DNA of 59,449 nucleotides. It comes from an uncultured Saprospiraceae bacterium. Its GTDB lineage: Bacteria; Bacteroidota; Bacteroidia; Chitinophagales; Saprospiraceae. How positions within the stretch are numbered: the first letter of the stretch is position 1; every line of letters starts with the position of its first letter. The stretch is taken from NCBI GenBank assembly GCA_937928045.1, contig CALFWO010000035.1, positions 1 through 59,449 on the forward strand. The letters run 5' to 3'. A model generated the notes under the pieces. That model had not been told where the DNA came from. It was given only the letters and a program-made list of their open reading frames with translations, and did no database searches. The translations under genes and the position numbers were made by a program. Positions 18,680 to 27,466 of this stretch are shown one piece after another.

Positions 18680-19145
18680 TCTACACGAGTCATGATATTT
18701 TTGATGCTTAATCACTTGAATTTATTGAAACTGCATTCAAACAAGAAACAGAATCACATCGATAACCTATCGGTGCAAATATCTTTTCATCGAATGTTTC
18801 AAAAGACCAATTTATTTCATTCCTTTTTGTCCAAAATCCAAAGTCTTTAAATAGGTTTCTTTTCCTTGCATAGCATGACTCAAAAACAATATTGATATAA
18901 TAATTGAATTTATTTTCATAAAAACTGGAGCAGGGATTTACCCTGCTCCTTTGTTTTATTTTATTATTTTCTACAATCTGTAACTTGTCTAATCTCAACT
19001 AATGATTGACGGTTGCACGATTCGAAAATGCTTTTATTATTAAAAATTTCACCTTGATTCGACAAATTTTCTACCCAAATTTTTTCTTGTTTATTACCGA
19101 ATCTTAAGTTAATTATTTATCATAGTTTTGTCGAAAACTAACCCT
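18680..19145. other. Intergenic region, 466 bp
   Basis: Holds one strong hairpin (18927-18949) and otherwise no convincing gene. A minus-strand frame at 18708-18998 runs through the hairpin and has no recognizable family. The 18690-18900 stretch could be a decayed coding remnant, but I cannot name it. Confidence 0.3.
18927..18949 (+). terminator. Intrinsic terminator hairpin
   Basis: GGAGCAGGG and CCCTGCTCC form a perfect 9-bp GC-rich stem around the loop ATTTA, followed on the plus strand by TTTGTTTT. It lies 250 bp beyond the SRPBCC gene, the only rightward gene that it could end. Confidence 0.7.
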
Positions 19146-19634
19146 ATGGACAATTACACCTGTGATATCTGCGGAAAGACTCATAAAATCTCAAGAGGCC
19201 TAGAGGCTACACAACCAGAACGCATCCTAGCCATTCCAGACTCAGTAATTGTAAATAGGGTCCAAGAAATCCAAGGCAGTTATATTCTCGACAATAAAAC
19301 TTTTATCTTAAAGGGAGACATTTTTATTTACAAAAAAGAGGAGACCACTCCATTCTTTAATTGGTCTGTTTGGGTCTCCTTATCGCTATCTGACTTTCAA
19401 GCTCAATCCGAAAAATTAAGCAAAAGAGAGAATGTTGAATTCTCCGGACAACTTGAAACCAATCTTCCTTTTTACGAAAAAACGAAAGGACTAAAAGTGA
19501 AAATATTTATCAATTTAGATTACGATTATGCTGTTGTAAAAATTGATGAATCCAGCAAAATAAGAAATGACCAAGTAAATAAAATCAATACCGAAAGAGT
19601 GATAGAATTGTTGCAAAAAATTCACCATCCTTAA
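19146..19634 (+). CDS. DUF2199 family protein
   Basis: 162 residues from the ATG at 19146; a TTG six codons earlier is the alternative. The N-terminus is a CxxC motif followed by GKTH (YTCDICGKTHK), then FILKGDIFIY and FNWSVWVSLSLSDF, which are the hallmarks of DUF2199. The two cysteines could bind a metal with partners not evident here. Function unknown. Cytoplasmic, monocistronic. Confidence 0.8.
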   Translation: MDNYTCDICGKTHKISRGLEATQPERILAIPDSVIVNRVQEIQGSYILDNKTFILKGDIFIYKKEETTPFFNWSVWVSLSLSDFQAQSEKLSKRENVEFSGQLETNLPFYEKTKGLKVKIFINLDYDYAVVKIDESSKIRNDQVNKINTERVIELLQKIHHP

Positions 19635-19675
19635 ATGAGGTATCGACAAACCTTTAAGTCTACTTCTTCTGATTT

Positions 19676-19870
19676 TTACAATTTCTCTTGTGACACATTT
19701 TCTCCATTTTGGTCTTCATTCATTACTTCTTCAATTTTTTCTTTTTCGGAATCTCTTCGACTTTTCATAAACGGGATCGGGACTCCACCACTAATTCCCA
19801 TTCCTATCCCTGCCAACATGATAAGGCATATCCATACAATGGCCCTAATGACCTTTTTAATTTTCTCCAT
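19676..19870 (-). CDS. Small single-pass membrane protein
   Basis: 64 residues from the ATG at 19870 (MEKIKKVIRAIVW); the frame opens eight codons earlier. Residues 8-26 are a glycine-rich transmembrane helix (IVWICLIMLAGIGMGI), followed by GGVPIPF and a highly charged tail (RRDSEKEKIEEVMNEDQ). No family recognized. Typical hydrophobic-plus-charged make-up and coding-like codon use support a real gene, but a plus-strand frame overlaps it. Confidence 0.55.
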   Translation of the reverse strand: MEKIKKVIRAIVWICLIMLAGIGMGISGGVPIPFMKSRRDSEKEKIEEVMNEDQNGENVSQEKL

Positions 19871-19953
19871 AAATAATTTCCCATTGCAAGGCAACAGTCT
19901 TTTAATTTTCTAATAATTGAATAATTCATTAATACTCAGGACGAGTATTTTAA

Positions 19954-20349
19954 TCAACAATAGAGGAAATTTTCATCGTCTGACGACGGAAGGGCAAACC
20001 TTATTTTTTGAATTGATAAATGGTCTAATACCGCTATTCTTTTTTCTAAACTGGACTTAAAAAAAACACATATTTTTTGTTCATAATTAGCTAACTTCCG
20101 GAAACTCCAAACTTTCTCCGGAGAATAGAAAAATTTAATGGGCTTACCTACATTTTCTGTTACAGATCGGAGTTCAAATTCCAGAGTGTAACGTTCAGAT
20201 TTAACTAACTCGGTGGTGTTCGATTTCTTAAAAGAATGCTCGACTGAATCGTTGTATCCGGTAAACGAAAAGACAGCAGCAAGCAGGACTATTTGCAGCA
20301 AAAAATATTTAATCGAATGACTACTGTTTGAGAAGATTCTTGACTCCAT
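19954..20349 (-). CDS. Hypothetical membrane-anchored or secreted protein
   Basis: 131 residues. A hydrophobic segment at about 14-30 (YFLLQIVLLAAVFSFTGY) may be a signal anchor. The remainder has alternating hydrophobic residues (YTLEFELRSV, KFFYSPEKVWSF) typical of a small beta domain. No family recognized. Next to another unknown small membrane protein on the same strand, 83 bp apart. Confidence 0.55.
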   Translation of the reverse strand: MESRIFSNSSHSIKYFLLQIVLLAAVFSFTGYNDSVEHSFKKSNTTELVKSERYTLEFELRSVTENVGKPIKFFYSPEKVWSFRKLANYEQKICVFFKSSLEKRIAVLDHLSIQKIRFALPSSDDENFLYC

Positions 20350-20422
20350 TCACCACTAAAGTTAAGGACTTTCTTGATAAATACCCAGAAGTGCTTTGTA
20401 AGCAATCATTAAAGGTTACGTC

Positions 20423-21136
20423 TTAGCCTTCTAATAAGAAAATCGCCGGTACTTTATGGAAGCGATCCAAATTCTTTTTTTCCCAATCTTTCACTTGCTT
20501 CGAAATTACCAATTCTTCCGTGCTGGTCAAATTCAGGGCCATACAAAATCGGGTGCTGGGGGCAAGGCTACTCAACGCTGTTTCTATCATTTGCATATTT
20601 CGGTACGGCGCTTCAATCCAGATTTCCGTTTGTCGATGTTTTGAAGAAGTCTGCTCCAATCGCTGTAATACTTTCTGCAATTCCGGCTTCTTGGCAGGCA
20701 AATAACCATTAAATCGAAAGGTTTGTCCATTCATTCCAGAGGCCATTAGCGCCAACAGAATAGACGAAGGCCCCACCAAAGGCCTTACTGGAATTCCCAA
20801 ATCATGCGCTTTTGCAACAACCAAAGCCCCTGGGTCAGCCACTCCCGGACACCCAGCTTCTGACATCAGTCCCATATCTTTTCCTGCTAGCAACGGTGCC
20901 AACATTGTTTTGATTCCAGCATCAGGTTTCCGCTTGTCCAACTCCGCAATCTCCAAGTCTTGGATGTTTCGAGTAGGATGACAAGCCTTAATGTACCTTC
21001 TAGCAGTACGAGCTCGTTCAGCAATAAAAAAGTCTAAAGCTCCGATCATTTTTAGGGCTTCTGGAGACAAAGGTCCTGGTTGTTCTTCAGTGAGGGAGAT
21101 CGGAAGAAGATATAAAGTGCCGATTGGGCTGGCCAT
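20423..21136 (-). CDS. SAM-dependent methyltransferase, tetrapyrrole-methylase family (RsmI-like)
   Basis: 237 residues from the ATG at 21136; an earlier TTG would only add a non-homologous stretch. It begins with GTLYLLPISL, then the SEAGCPGVADPGALVV motif and VGPSSILLALMASGMNGQTFRFNGYLP, which belong to the RsmI/YraL group that methylates the ribose of C1402 in 16S rRNA. It differs from canonical RsmI (about 280 aa) in being shorter and lacking the C-terminal extension, so the substrate is inferred with moderate confidence. Monocistronic. Confidence 0.85.
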   Translation of the reverse strand: MASPIGTLYLLPISLTEEQPGPLSPEALKMIGALDFFIAERARTARRYIKACHPTRNIQDLEIAELDKRKPDAGIKTMLAPLLAGKDMGLMSEAGCPGVADPGALVVAKAHDLGIPVRPLVGPSSILLALMASGMNGQTFRFNGYLPAKKPELQKVLQRLEQTSSKHRQTEIWIEAPYRNMQMIETALSSLAPSTRFCMALNLTSTEELVISKQVKDWEKKNLDRFHKVPAIFLLEG

Positions 21137-21162
21137 ATTTTTTATTGGTAAAAATAGCAGAT

Positions 21163-21182
21163 GCGCCAACAAAACTTGGCGC
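21163..21182. promoter_or_regulatory. Hairpin in the leader of the methyltransferase gene
   Basis: GCGCCAA and TTGGCGC form a perfect 7-bp stem around a 6-nt loop, 26 bp upstream of the methyltransferase ATG. On the plus strand it is followed by TTTTATT as in a terminator, but no rightward gene precedes it, so a leader structure is equally possible. Confidence 0.4.
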
Positions 21183-21311
21183 TTTTATTGATGTATTATC
21201 TTTTTAGCTTATTTGTGAGCGCTCGATCTAAGCAATATGGATAATAAAGTGGTAAAGTGCCCGTTATCTATTAACTTTGCGCCCTCATGAACACCTTCTA
21301 AGAACAGCGGT

Positions 21312-22139
21312 TTGAAACAAATAACATTTCTCTTTTTATTATTGATTGGTTTCCAAGCTCACGGCCAAATGGGCTGGGAAGTTGGTGGCTGGGGAGGTGT
21401 CTCCTACTACTTTGGTGATATCAACTCTGATTTTGACTTGACTCACCCCGGTCCATCATTGGGTGTTGGTGCCAGATTCAATTTTAATGAGCGTATCTGC
21501 TTGAAGTTTTCTGCGAACAGTTCGTTTGTTTATGCGAAGGATGAATACTCTACAAATACTTTTCAGCAAAATAGAAACCTCTCTTTTCAAAGTTTGATCT
21601 TTGATGGAAGTGCTCAGCTTGAATTCAACTTTTTGAATTATGTGCACGGAAGTAAGGACGAATTTTTTACGCCTTATCTTTTGGGAGGAATTACTGTTTT
21701 CAATTTTAACCCAAAAGCAGAATACGAAGGGGAATTGTACGAACTAAGACCACTTGGAACAGAAGGTCAATTTCGAGGAGACGAATATTACAGTACGCAA
21801 CTTGGAATCATCGCTGGTGGAGGATTGAAATTCGATTTGAGCTATAGATGGAGTATGAATGTTGAAATTGCTGCACGACAATTATTCACTGATTATCTAG
21901 ATGATGTTAGTGGAGTATATGCAGACCAAGATGATATTCTTGCTGTGCGAGGAACACTTGGACCTGTAGCCGCTGCGCTTTCTGATCGTTCCCAAGAACT
22001 AATGCTTGACGAACCAATCGGTGAGCCAGGTAGACAACGTGGAAACAGTGCCAACAATGATCGGTACGCAACTTTAACTGTTGGTCTATTATATTATTTT
22101 GGGGACATCAGATGCCCTACTTTCCCAATTTCGAAATAA
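21312..22139 (+). CDS. Outer membrane beta-barrel protein, DUF6089-like
   Basis: 275 residues from a TTG start that leaves a complete signal peptide (LFLLLIGFQAHG). The mature part opens with WEVGGWGGVSYYFGDINSD and closes with TLTVGLLYYFGD; alternating aromatic strands such as GVGARFNFNERICLKF and GIIAGGGLKFDLSYRWSMNVEI indicate an 8- to 12-stranded barrel. This matches the DUF6089 family of Bacteroidota. No ATG is available at this position. A TAACTTTG minus-7 box lies at 21272-21279. Confidence 0.8.
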   Translation: MKQITFLFLLLIGFQAHGQMGWEVGGWGGVSYYFGDINSDFDLTHPGPSLGVGARFNFNERICLKFSANSSFVYAKDEYSTNTFQQNRNLSFQSLIFDGSAQLEFNFLNYVHGSKDEFFTPYLLGGITVFNFNPKAEYEGELYELRPLGTEGQFRGDEYYSTQLGIIAGGGLKFDLSYRWSMNVEIAARQLFTDYLDDVSGVYADQDDILAVRGTLGPVAAALSDRSQELMLDEPIGEPGRQRGNSANNDRYATLTVGLLYYFGDIRCPTFPISK

Positions 22140-22292
22140 GTAAATATAATTATTTAGGAGTGATTTACGCGATTTGCTTGAAGCGAAACAGCCATTGAAC
22201 AATTGCAATTTATACAGAGAAAATTGGGTTTGGTCCCATTTGAACAATCCTCGATCTACACTTACCAATCTAATCTATTAAAAATTGCTTCT

Positions 22293-22375
22293 GGGGCCGA
22301 GCCCCAAACATCAAACTCATAACATTAAAACCAATTGTTCAACGCAATGTGCAAAGCACAAACGCTCAACCATCG
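22293..22375 (-). repeat. Family B intergenic repeat, copy 2
   Basis: On the minus strand it starts CGATGGTTGAGC, contains GCGTTGAACAATTG and ends in the hairpin GGGGC-TCG-GCCCC. It aligns end to end with 11008-11089. It lies in the 302-bp gap between convergent genes; the rest of this gap shows nothing recognizable. Confidence 0.6.
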
Positions 22376-22441
22376 TTCAACTAAAAACAACACGAATATT
22401 TAGGAAAAAACATTGATTGTGATCAACCCAAAGTTTAAATT

Positions 22442-23548
22442 CTATACATCAAAATTAATCTTCAACTTCGCCGTCTTAGCTCTAGCTTGACAAGTTAATA
22501 TAAAACCATCGGCAACTTCATCATCGTCCAAAGCCAAACAAGAATCCATACTTACTTCGCCTTCTTCTAATTTAGCCATGCAAGTAGAACAAGCACCTGA
22601 TTGACAAGAAAATGGAGCATCTATTTTTGCGCGCATAGCGGCCTCTAAAACTGTCTCTCCGTTTTCAACGGTTACTTCATGGGAATCTCCATCTACTATT
22701 ATCGTGGCCAGAACATTATTTAGATTTGCGATAGTCGCACCTTTATTCTCTGCCGAACCGGCTGCCAAGAAATGTTCTTGATGAATTGATTTGTCATCTT
22801 TTCCCATTCCAATCAGCGTCGACTTCACCACCTCCATCATGCCTTCTGGACCACAGAGATAAAAAACAGAATCAGAACCACGCTGTGGATAATTGTTGAG
22901 AAATTCTTGAACCATCGCATTGTTTATTCTACCCACTTTACCCGTCCAGTTCATTTTGGCTTTCTTAAAAAAACCACCCAGACCTCCTTGCTTTTCCTTT
23001 TTAGGCTGAGACAAGACATGCTCGAATATCAATTGATCACCATAATGCGTTTTCAATTTTGTGAGTTGATTTTCAAAAATAATACTGTCTTCATTTCTAT
23101 TGGCATAAAGCAAATGAACGGTGCTCAAAGGTTCCTCTTCCATGATGGTTTTCAGAATAGACATCATAGGCGTAATTCCAGAACCACCAGCGAATAGATA
23201 ATAGCTACGATTTTTCTCTGGATCTAATTTAGGCGTAAACCTTCCTTCCGGCTTCATGCATTCGACCACGGAACCCACTTTAATTTCTTGGTTCAAATAA
23301 TTAGACACCAAGCCTCCTTTTACACGCTTAACTGTGATGGTGATGCTATCATCCTTAGGAGCCGAAGACATTGAATAAGACCTTCGCACCTCTTCTCCAT
23401 TAATTGTCACTTTAATAGTCAAATACTGACCTGCTTTATATATGAATGCCTTTTCCAACTCATCAGGTATCGCAAAGCTTATGGAAACAGCTTCTTCTAT
23501 TTCATTGGTAATTTGACTTACCGTTAACGGATAAAAATTTACACTCAT
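22442..23548 (-). CDS. Ferredoxin-NADP reductase-like protein with C-terminal 2Fe-2S domain
   Basis: 368 residues from the ATG at 23548; a TTG start 29 codons upstream would add an unrelated hydrophobic stretch. FAD domain with [10 protein letters not shown] (about 52-61) and [16 protein letters not shown] for the nucleotide domain, ending with [10 protein letters not shown]. The C-terminal plant-type ferredoxin has CQSGACSTC and a fourth Cys in ILTCQA. The arrangement is that of PaaE-type oxygenase reductases. It is divergent from the AlkB-type hydroxylase, which is the obvious electron acceptor. Confidence 0.9.
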   Translation of the reverse strand: MSVNFYPLTVSQITNEIEEAVSISFAIPDELEKAFIYKAGQYLTIKVTINGEEVRRSYSMSSAPKDDSITITVKRVKGGLVSNYLNQEIKVGSVVECMKPEGRFTPKLDPEKNRSYYLFAGGSGITPMMSILKTIMEEEPLSTVHLLYANRNEDSIIFENQLTKLKTHYGDQLIFEHVLSQPKKEKQGGLGGFFKKAKMNWTGKVGRINNAMVQEFLNNYPQRGSDSVFYLCGPEGMMEVVKSTLIGMGKDDKSIHQEHFLAAGSAENKGATIANLNNVLATIIVDGDSHEVTVENGETVLEAAMRAKIDAPFSCQSGACSTCMAKLEEGEVSMDSCLALDDDEVADGFILTCQARAKTAKLKINFDV

Positions 23549-23700
23549 ATTATCTAGTTGATTATAGTACAAGGACAAAGAAACAAAAATAATTAGCTCA
23601 GATATCCATGGAATTGTAAACAATACTGATTTCAAAAAGTTAGATCACTTTCTTCTCTTCTTCAATTTTATTAACTTGGGGATAGTTCGAACTCGATAAT

Positions 23701-24753
23701 ATGTATACAAAAGACTTAAAATATTTATTGGCATTTGTTCCTTCCCTTGGCGCAATTTATGGCTTGATGGTTGGAGGATTATGGACTTATTCTGCAGTCA
23801 TCATCGCTTTTGTCTTGGTTCCAATATTAGAGGCATTTTTTCATGGAGATGGCAAGAACTTCGCGGAATCTGAAGAAAGTGATAGAAAAAATTTGCGATT
23901 CTTTGATTATCTACTTTATAGCAATGTGCTGGTATTGTATGGAATCATTGCTTTGTATTTTATTCAGATAACTACTCAGGCTTGGACCATTTCTGAAATA
24001 ATCGGTGCAACATTCAGCGTTGGAATTATCAATGGAACTGTAGGCATCAATGTCGCTCATGAGCTGGGCCACCGAGAAAGTGTTTTCGAACAATTTTTAG
24101 CAAAAGCGTTATTGCTCCCCAATCTATACATGCATTTTACAATAGAGCACAACTTAGGTCATCACAAACATGTCGCGACTTTCAAAGATCCCGCTACTTC
24201 AAGAAATGGAGAGGCCTTATATTTCTTTTGGTTCAGATCCGTTTTTGGATGTTACAGTGGCGCATGGAAATTGGAGCACAAGCGACTATCTAGAATGGAC
24301 AAGTCGTCAATTTCTCTTGAAAATAAAATGATCCAATTCCAATTAATTCAATTGGCATATTTAGCAATTGTTGGTTTAGCTTTTGGCTGGATGGCATTGG
24401 CCTACGCAGTGATCATTGCAATAGTTGGATTCTTACTTTTAGAAACCGTCAATTATATAGAACATTATGGTTTACAGCGGAAGCAATTACCTTCCGGAAG
24501 ATATGAACCAGTGACACCGTTGCATTCTTGGAACTCCGATCATCAGGTTGGCCGAATATTACTTTATGAATTGACAAGACATGCGGATCATCATTACAAG
24601 GCGAATCGACCATATCAAATATTAAAACATATCGAAGACAGTCCACAACTCCCTTTGGGATATCCAGGATCCATGTTACTTAGTCTTATTCCACCACTTT
24701 GGTTCTATGTGATGAATAAAAAATTGGCAGAATTTAAAAAGGTGCAGGTATAA
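23701..24753 (+). CDS. alkB: AlkB-type alkane 1-monooxygenase
   Basis: 350 residues, six or so transmembrane helices. The histidine boxes of membrane diiron hydroxylases are present: HELGH (120-124), EHNLGHHKHVAT (149-160), NYIEHYGLQR (251-260), WNSDH (277-281) and HADHH (294-298). The substrate is probably an alkane or fatty chain, hydroxylated at a terminal carbon using electrons from the divergent ferredoxin reductase; no rubredoxin gene is seen. It is divergent from the reductase across 152 bp. The following glycosyltransferase starts 16 bp downstream. Confidence 0.9.
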   Translation: MYTKDLKYLLAFVPSLGAIYGLMVGGLWTYSAVIIAFVLVPILEAFFHGDGKNFAESEESDRKNLRFFDYLLYSNVLVLYGIIALYFIQITTQAWTISEIIGATFSVGIINGTVGINVAHELGHRESVFEQFLAKALLLPNLYMHFTIEHNLGHHKHVATFKDPATSRNGEALYFFWFRSVFGCYSGAWKLEHKRLSRMDKSSISLENKMIQFQLIQLAYLAIVGLAFGWMALAYAVIIAIVGFLLLETVNYIEHYGLQRKQLPSGRYEPVTPLHSWNSDHQVGRILLYELTRHADHHYKANRPYQILKHIEDSPQLPLGYPGSMLLSLIPPLWFYVMNKKLAEFKKVQV

Positions 24754-24769
24754 CTTTACCTTCGCAACA

Positions 24770-25486
24770 ATGCAGACGATTTCAATTCTTATTCCAGCTT
24801 ACAATGAATCAAGAACGATTCTCAAAATTCTTAAAAAGGTAGCAAACGTCAGCCTTCCCGCTGGTATTGATAGAGAATTAATCGTAGTGAATGACGCTTC
24901 TTCCGACAACACAGCTGAATTGGTTTTTCAATATCAAAAAGAAAATCCATCAGTAAATCTTAAGTTTTTTCAACACGATACCAATCAAGGAAAAGGTGCA
25001 GCGCTACACACTGGTATCAAGTCTGCCACTGGCGATTTTCTGATTGTACAAGATGCGGATTTAGAATACGATCCGGGGGAATTTACAGATTTGCTACAAC
25101 CAATTCTATCCGGGTTTGCCGATGTCGTCTATGGCTCAAGATTCATAGGAGGACGGCCGCACCGCATACTTTTCTTCTGGCACTCCATTGGCAATAAGTG
25201 GCTCACTGCACTTTCCAATATGTTTACAAATTTGAATCTCACGGATATGGAAACTTGCTATAAGTTATTCCGAACAGAGATGGTTCAATCACTTAACTTA
25301 AGGGAAAAAAGATTTGGTTTCGAACCTGAAGTAACGGCTAAGATTTCAAGAATTCCCAACATTCGAATTTACGAAGTAGGCATTAGTTATTATGGCCGGA
25401 CTTATGAGGAAGGGAAAAAAATTAGTTGGAAGGATGGGTTTCGCGCAATCTGGTGTATTCTTAAATATAACCTTTGGGCAAAGTAA
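24770..25486 (+). CDS. Family 2 glycosyltransferase (DPM1-like)
   Basis: 238 residues, a complete GT-A domain without membrane helices: ISILIPAYNESRTI, VVNDASSDNT, metal-binding QDADLEYDP, YGSRFIGG and a C-terminal KRFGFEPEVTAKI. This resembles dolichyl/polyprenyl-phosphate mannose synthases, which load a sugar on a lipid carrier; the sugar is not determined by sequence. It follows the alkB gene by 16 bp and is probably on the same transcript. Confidence 0.88.
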   Translation: MQTISILIPAYNESRTILKILKKVANVSLPAGIDRELIVVNDASSDNTAELVFQYQKENPSVNLKFFQHDTNQGKGAALHTGIKSATGDFLIVQDADLEYDPGEFTDLLQPILSGFADVVYGSRFIGGRPHRILFFWHSIGNKWLTALSNMFTNLNLTDMETCYKLFRTEMVQSLNLREKRFGFEPEVTAKISRIPNIRIYEVGISYYGRTYEEGKKISWKDGFRAIWCILKYNLWAK

Positions 25487-25576
25487 AAGTTATTGACTAA
25501 GATGGGTTTTCAATTGATCTCCTTTAAGCTCTTAACATTGCAGTCATCTCCTTTTTTGCGGCTGCTGAAATTAACG

Positions 25577-25984
25577 CTAAGCTGGGTATTCCACAAAATT
25601 CCTCGGCGTCTCATAAAGTCTCACCTGTAAATCCAAATGATCCTCTAATCGCTTGCGAAGATTTTTCCAAATCATATAGCAGATGTGTTCGGCTGTTGGG
25701 ATAAGCGTTTTAAAATCTTCTGTATCTAGATTTAGATTTTTATGATCGTACTTCTGCTCCACTTCCTCGTAAATGAGGTCTTTCAATATTTTCAAATCGA
25801 TCACATAGCCTGTTTCAGGGTCTACTTCACCAGTAACCTTTACCTCTAGTTCATAGTTGTGGCCATGGTAGTTAGGGTTATTGCATAGCCCAAAAACGGC
25901 ATCATTTTTCTCATCCGACCAACTTGGATTGAACAAGCGATGGGCAGCATTGAAATGGGCTTTTCTGAATACAGCGATTCTCAT
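25577..25984 (-). CDS. 6-pyruvoyl-tetrahydropterin synthase / QueD family
   Basis: 135 residues. Zinc ligands His15 (FNAAHRL) and His40/His42 (NYHGHNY), catalytic Cys34 (GLCNNPNYHGH), and DHKNLN for the Asp-His pair. It converts dihydroneopterin triphosphate to 6-pyruvoyl- or 6-carboxy-tetrahydropterin. The CNNPNYHGHNY form is seen in true PTPS as well as in QueD, and no other pterin or queuosine gene lies nearby, so the pathway is open. A TATCTTTG box at 26013-26006 may be the minus-7 element. Confidence 0.9.
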   Translation of the reverse strand: MRIAVFRKAHFNAAHRLFNPSWSDEKNDAVFGLCNNPNYHGHNYELEVKVTGEVDPETGYVIDLKILKDLIYEEVEQKYDHKNLNLDTEDFKTLIPTAEHICYMIWKNLRKRLEDHLDLQVRLYETPRNFVEYPA

Positions 25985-26324
25985 GAAGTCTATTTTTTAG
26001 GATAACAAAGATATCAATTGATAGTTGGGTATATCGATCGGAAGTTTTTGCTTACTTTTGAACATGTCAGAAGAGTAAAGCATTCATTGGTGCTTAGATC
26101 GGAAAAGAGGCCTAAAAATAGGATTTTGGGCAGTTATGTAGGGCAAACACTAATGAAACGATAAATAAAGAGTAATAATTCAGGTTTAAACAACGCTATA
26201 TTTAGTTCTAATTGAGGTATAAAAAGCGCTATTAAAAGTTCAAAGATTACGATTGATCGTAGAATGAACCCTTCTTAAATCCTGCAGCTTTCCTTTTCTG
26301 GCCCTTATTATCAAAAATACAGGG
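25985..26324. other. Intergenic region, 340 bp
   Basis: Between the divergent queD-like and holB genes. AT-rich, with a minus-7 box for the left gene at 26006-26013 and two related short tracts, CGCTATATTTAGTTC near 26194 and CGCTATTAAAAGTTC near 26228, about 34 bp apart. No gene seen. Confidence 0.3.
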
Positions 26325-27431
26325 ATGCACTTTAGAGATATTGTTGGTCAACATCCGGTAAAACAAAAACTACTGGAATCCATTGCGGGAGAAAGAATTC
26401 CGCATGCCCAGCTGTTTGTTGGACCTCAAGGTTCAGGAGGATTACCACTTGCACTCGCTTTTGCTCAGCGAATGGTCTGCTCTAATCCCAAAGAAGATGA
26501 TTCTTGCGGTACTTGCCCAGGATGTATCAAAGCTGCAAAATTCGCGCACCCTGATATTCATTTCACATTTCCTACAGTTGGTGGCTCCGGATCCGTCTCT
26601 TCCAATTTTCTTACGGAATGGAGAACAGCACTTTCTGATAATCCTTATTTAAATATTTTCGACTGGATTTCATTTCTTGGCGCAGAAAACAAACAAGGAA
26701 ATATCACTAAAGCGGAATGTGTACAGATTTTACAAAAGCTCAATCTCAAATCTTTTGAGAGTCCGAATAAAGTATTAATCATTTGGATGCCTGAATATTT
26801 AAAAAAAGAAGGCAATCGGCTTTTGAAGATCATCGAAGAACCACCAGAAAAGACTTATATTATTTTGGTAGCGGATGATACCGAAGAGATATTAGGGACC
26901 ATTCTTTCCCGATGTCAAATTGTAAAAATTCCGCAGCTTTCTGAAAAAACATTATTGGAAACTTTGCAATCCAAACACAGTCTTGAATCATCGGAAGCTT
27001 TGAATATAGCAAGGCTTGCCGATGGAGACTATTTGCAAGCGCTAAAAATGATGGGAGAGGCTGATAAAAATTCCGCGAAAGTTTTCTTGGATTGGATGCG
27101 AAAATCTTGGAAAGGCAATGGCGTTGAGATCAGTGATTGGGTAAATGAGATTGCCACAATAGGAAGAGAAAATCAAAAGTTTTTTCTTCAATATGGTTTG
27201 CACTTTTTGAGAGAGTGTTTAGTCATGCCTTGGCAACTAATGGAACAAATAAAATTAAATCCAGAAGAACTAAATACCGCAGAAAAAATGCGGCAAGTTT
27301 TGGATTGGTCAAAAATAGAAGCGATGTGTAATTTAATCAATGATTGTACCTATCAGGTGGAGCGTAATGCGAACCCGCGAGTACTTTTCATGGATGCTTC
27401 GCTTCAATTGAATAATATATTTAAATCATAG
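26325..27431 (+). CDS. holB: DNA polymerase III delta-prime subunit
   Basis: 368 residues. Clamp-loader subunit: GQHPVKQKLLESI, then HAQLFVGPQGSGGLPLALAFA, where the Walker A lysine is replaced, as expected for delta-prime, which does not hydrolyse ATP. A four-Cys zinc module (CSNPKEDDSCGTCPGC, about 51-67) and the arginine-finger region LSRCQIVKIPQL follow. It loads the sliding clamp at the replication fork. The ricT gene begins 35 bp downstream; holB-ricT adjacency also occurs in Bacillus. Confidence 0.92.
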   Translation: MHFRDIVGQHPVKQKLLESIAGERIPHAQLFVGPQGSGGLPLALAFAQRMVCSNPKEDDSCGTCPGCIKAAKFAHPDIHFTFPTVGGSGSVSSNFLTEWRTALSDNPYLNIFDWISFLGAENKQGNITKAECVQILQKLNLKSFESPNKVLIIWMPEYLKKEGNRLLKIIEEPPEKTYIILVADDTEEILGTILSRCQIVKIPQLSEKTLLETLQSKHSLESSEALNIARLADGDYLQALKMMGEADKNSAKVFLDWMRKSWKGNGVEISDWVNEIATIGRENQKFFLQYGLHFLRECLVMPWQLMEQIKLNPEELNTAEKMRQVLDWSKIEAMCNLINDCTYQVERNANPRVLFMDASLQLNNIFKS

Positions 27432-27466
27432 CTTCGGCTTTGATGGACTACTATAAATAGAACAAT

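Noticed and set aside
18708-18998. Minus-strand frame of 96 codons
   Set aside because: No recognizable family, and a strong GC-rich terminator hairpin runs through it. Part may be a decayed remnant, but I cannot support a gene.
19635-19913. Plus-strand frame of 92 codons directly after the DUF2199 gene
   Set aside because: It is the antisense of the small membrane protein at 19676-19870, is dominated by Ser/Phe/Ile runs and matches no family.
23549-23635. 29-residue hydrophobic extension of the ferredoxin reductase
   Set aside because: It begins with TTG and is unlike PaaE-type reductases, which are soluble; the ATG at 23548 fits the FAD domain start.
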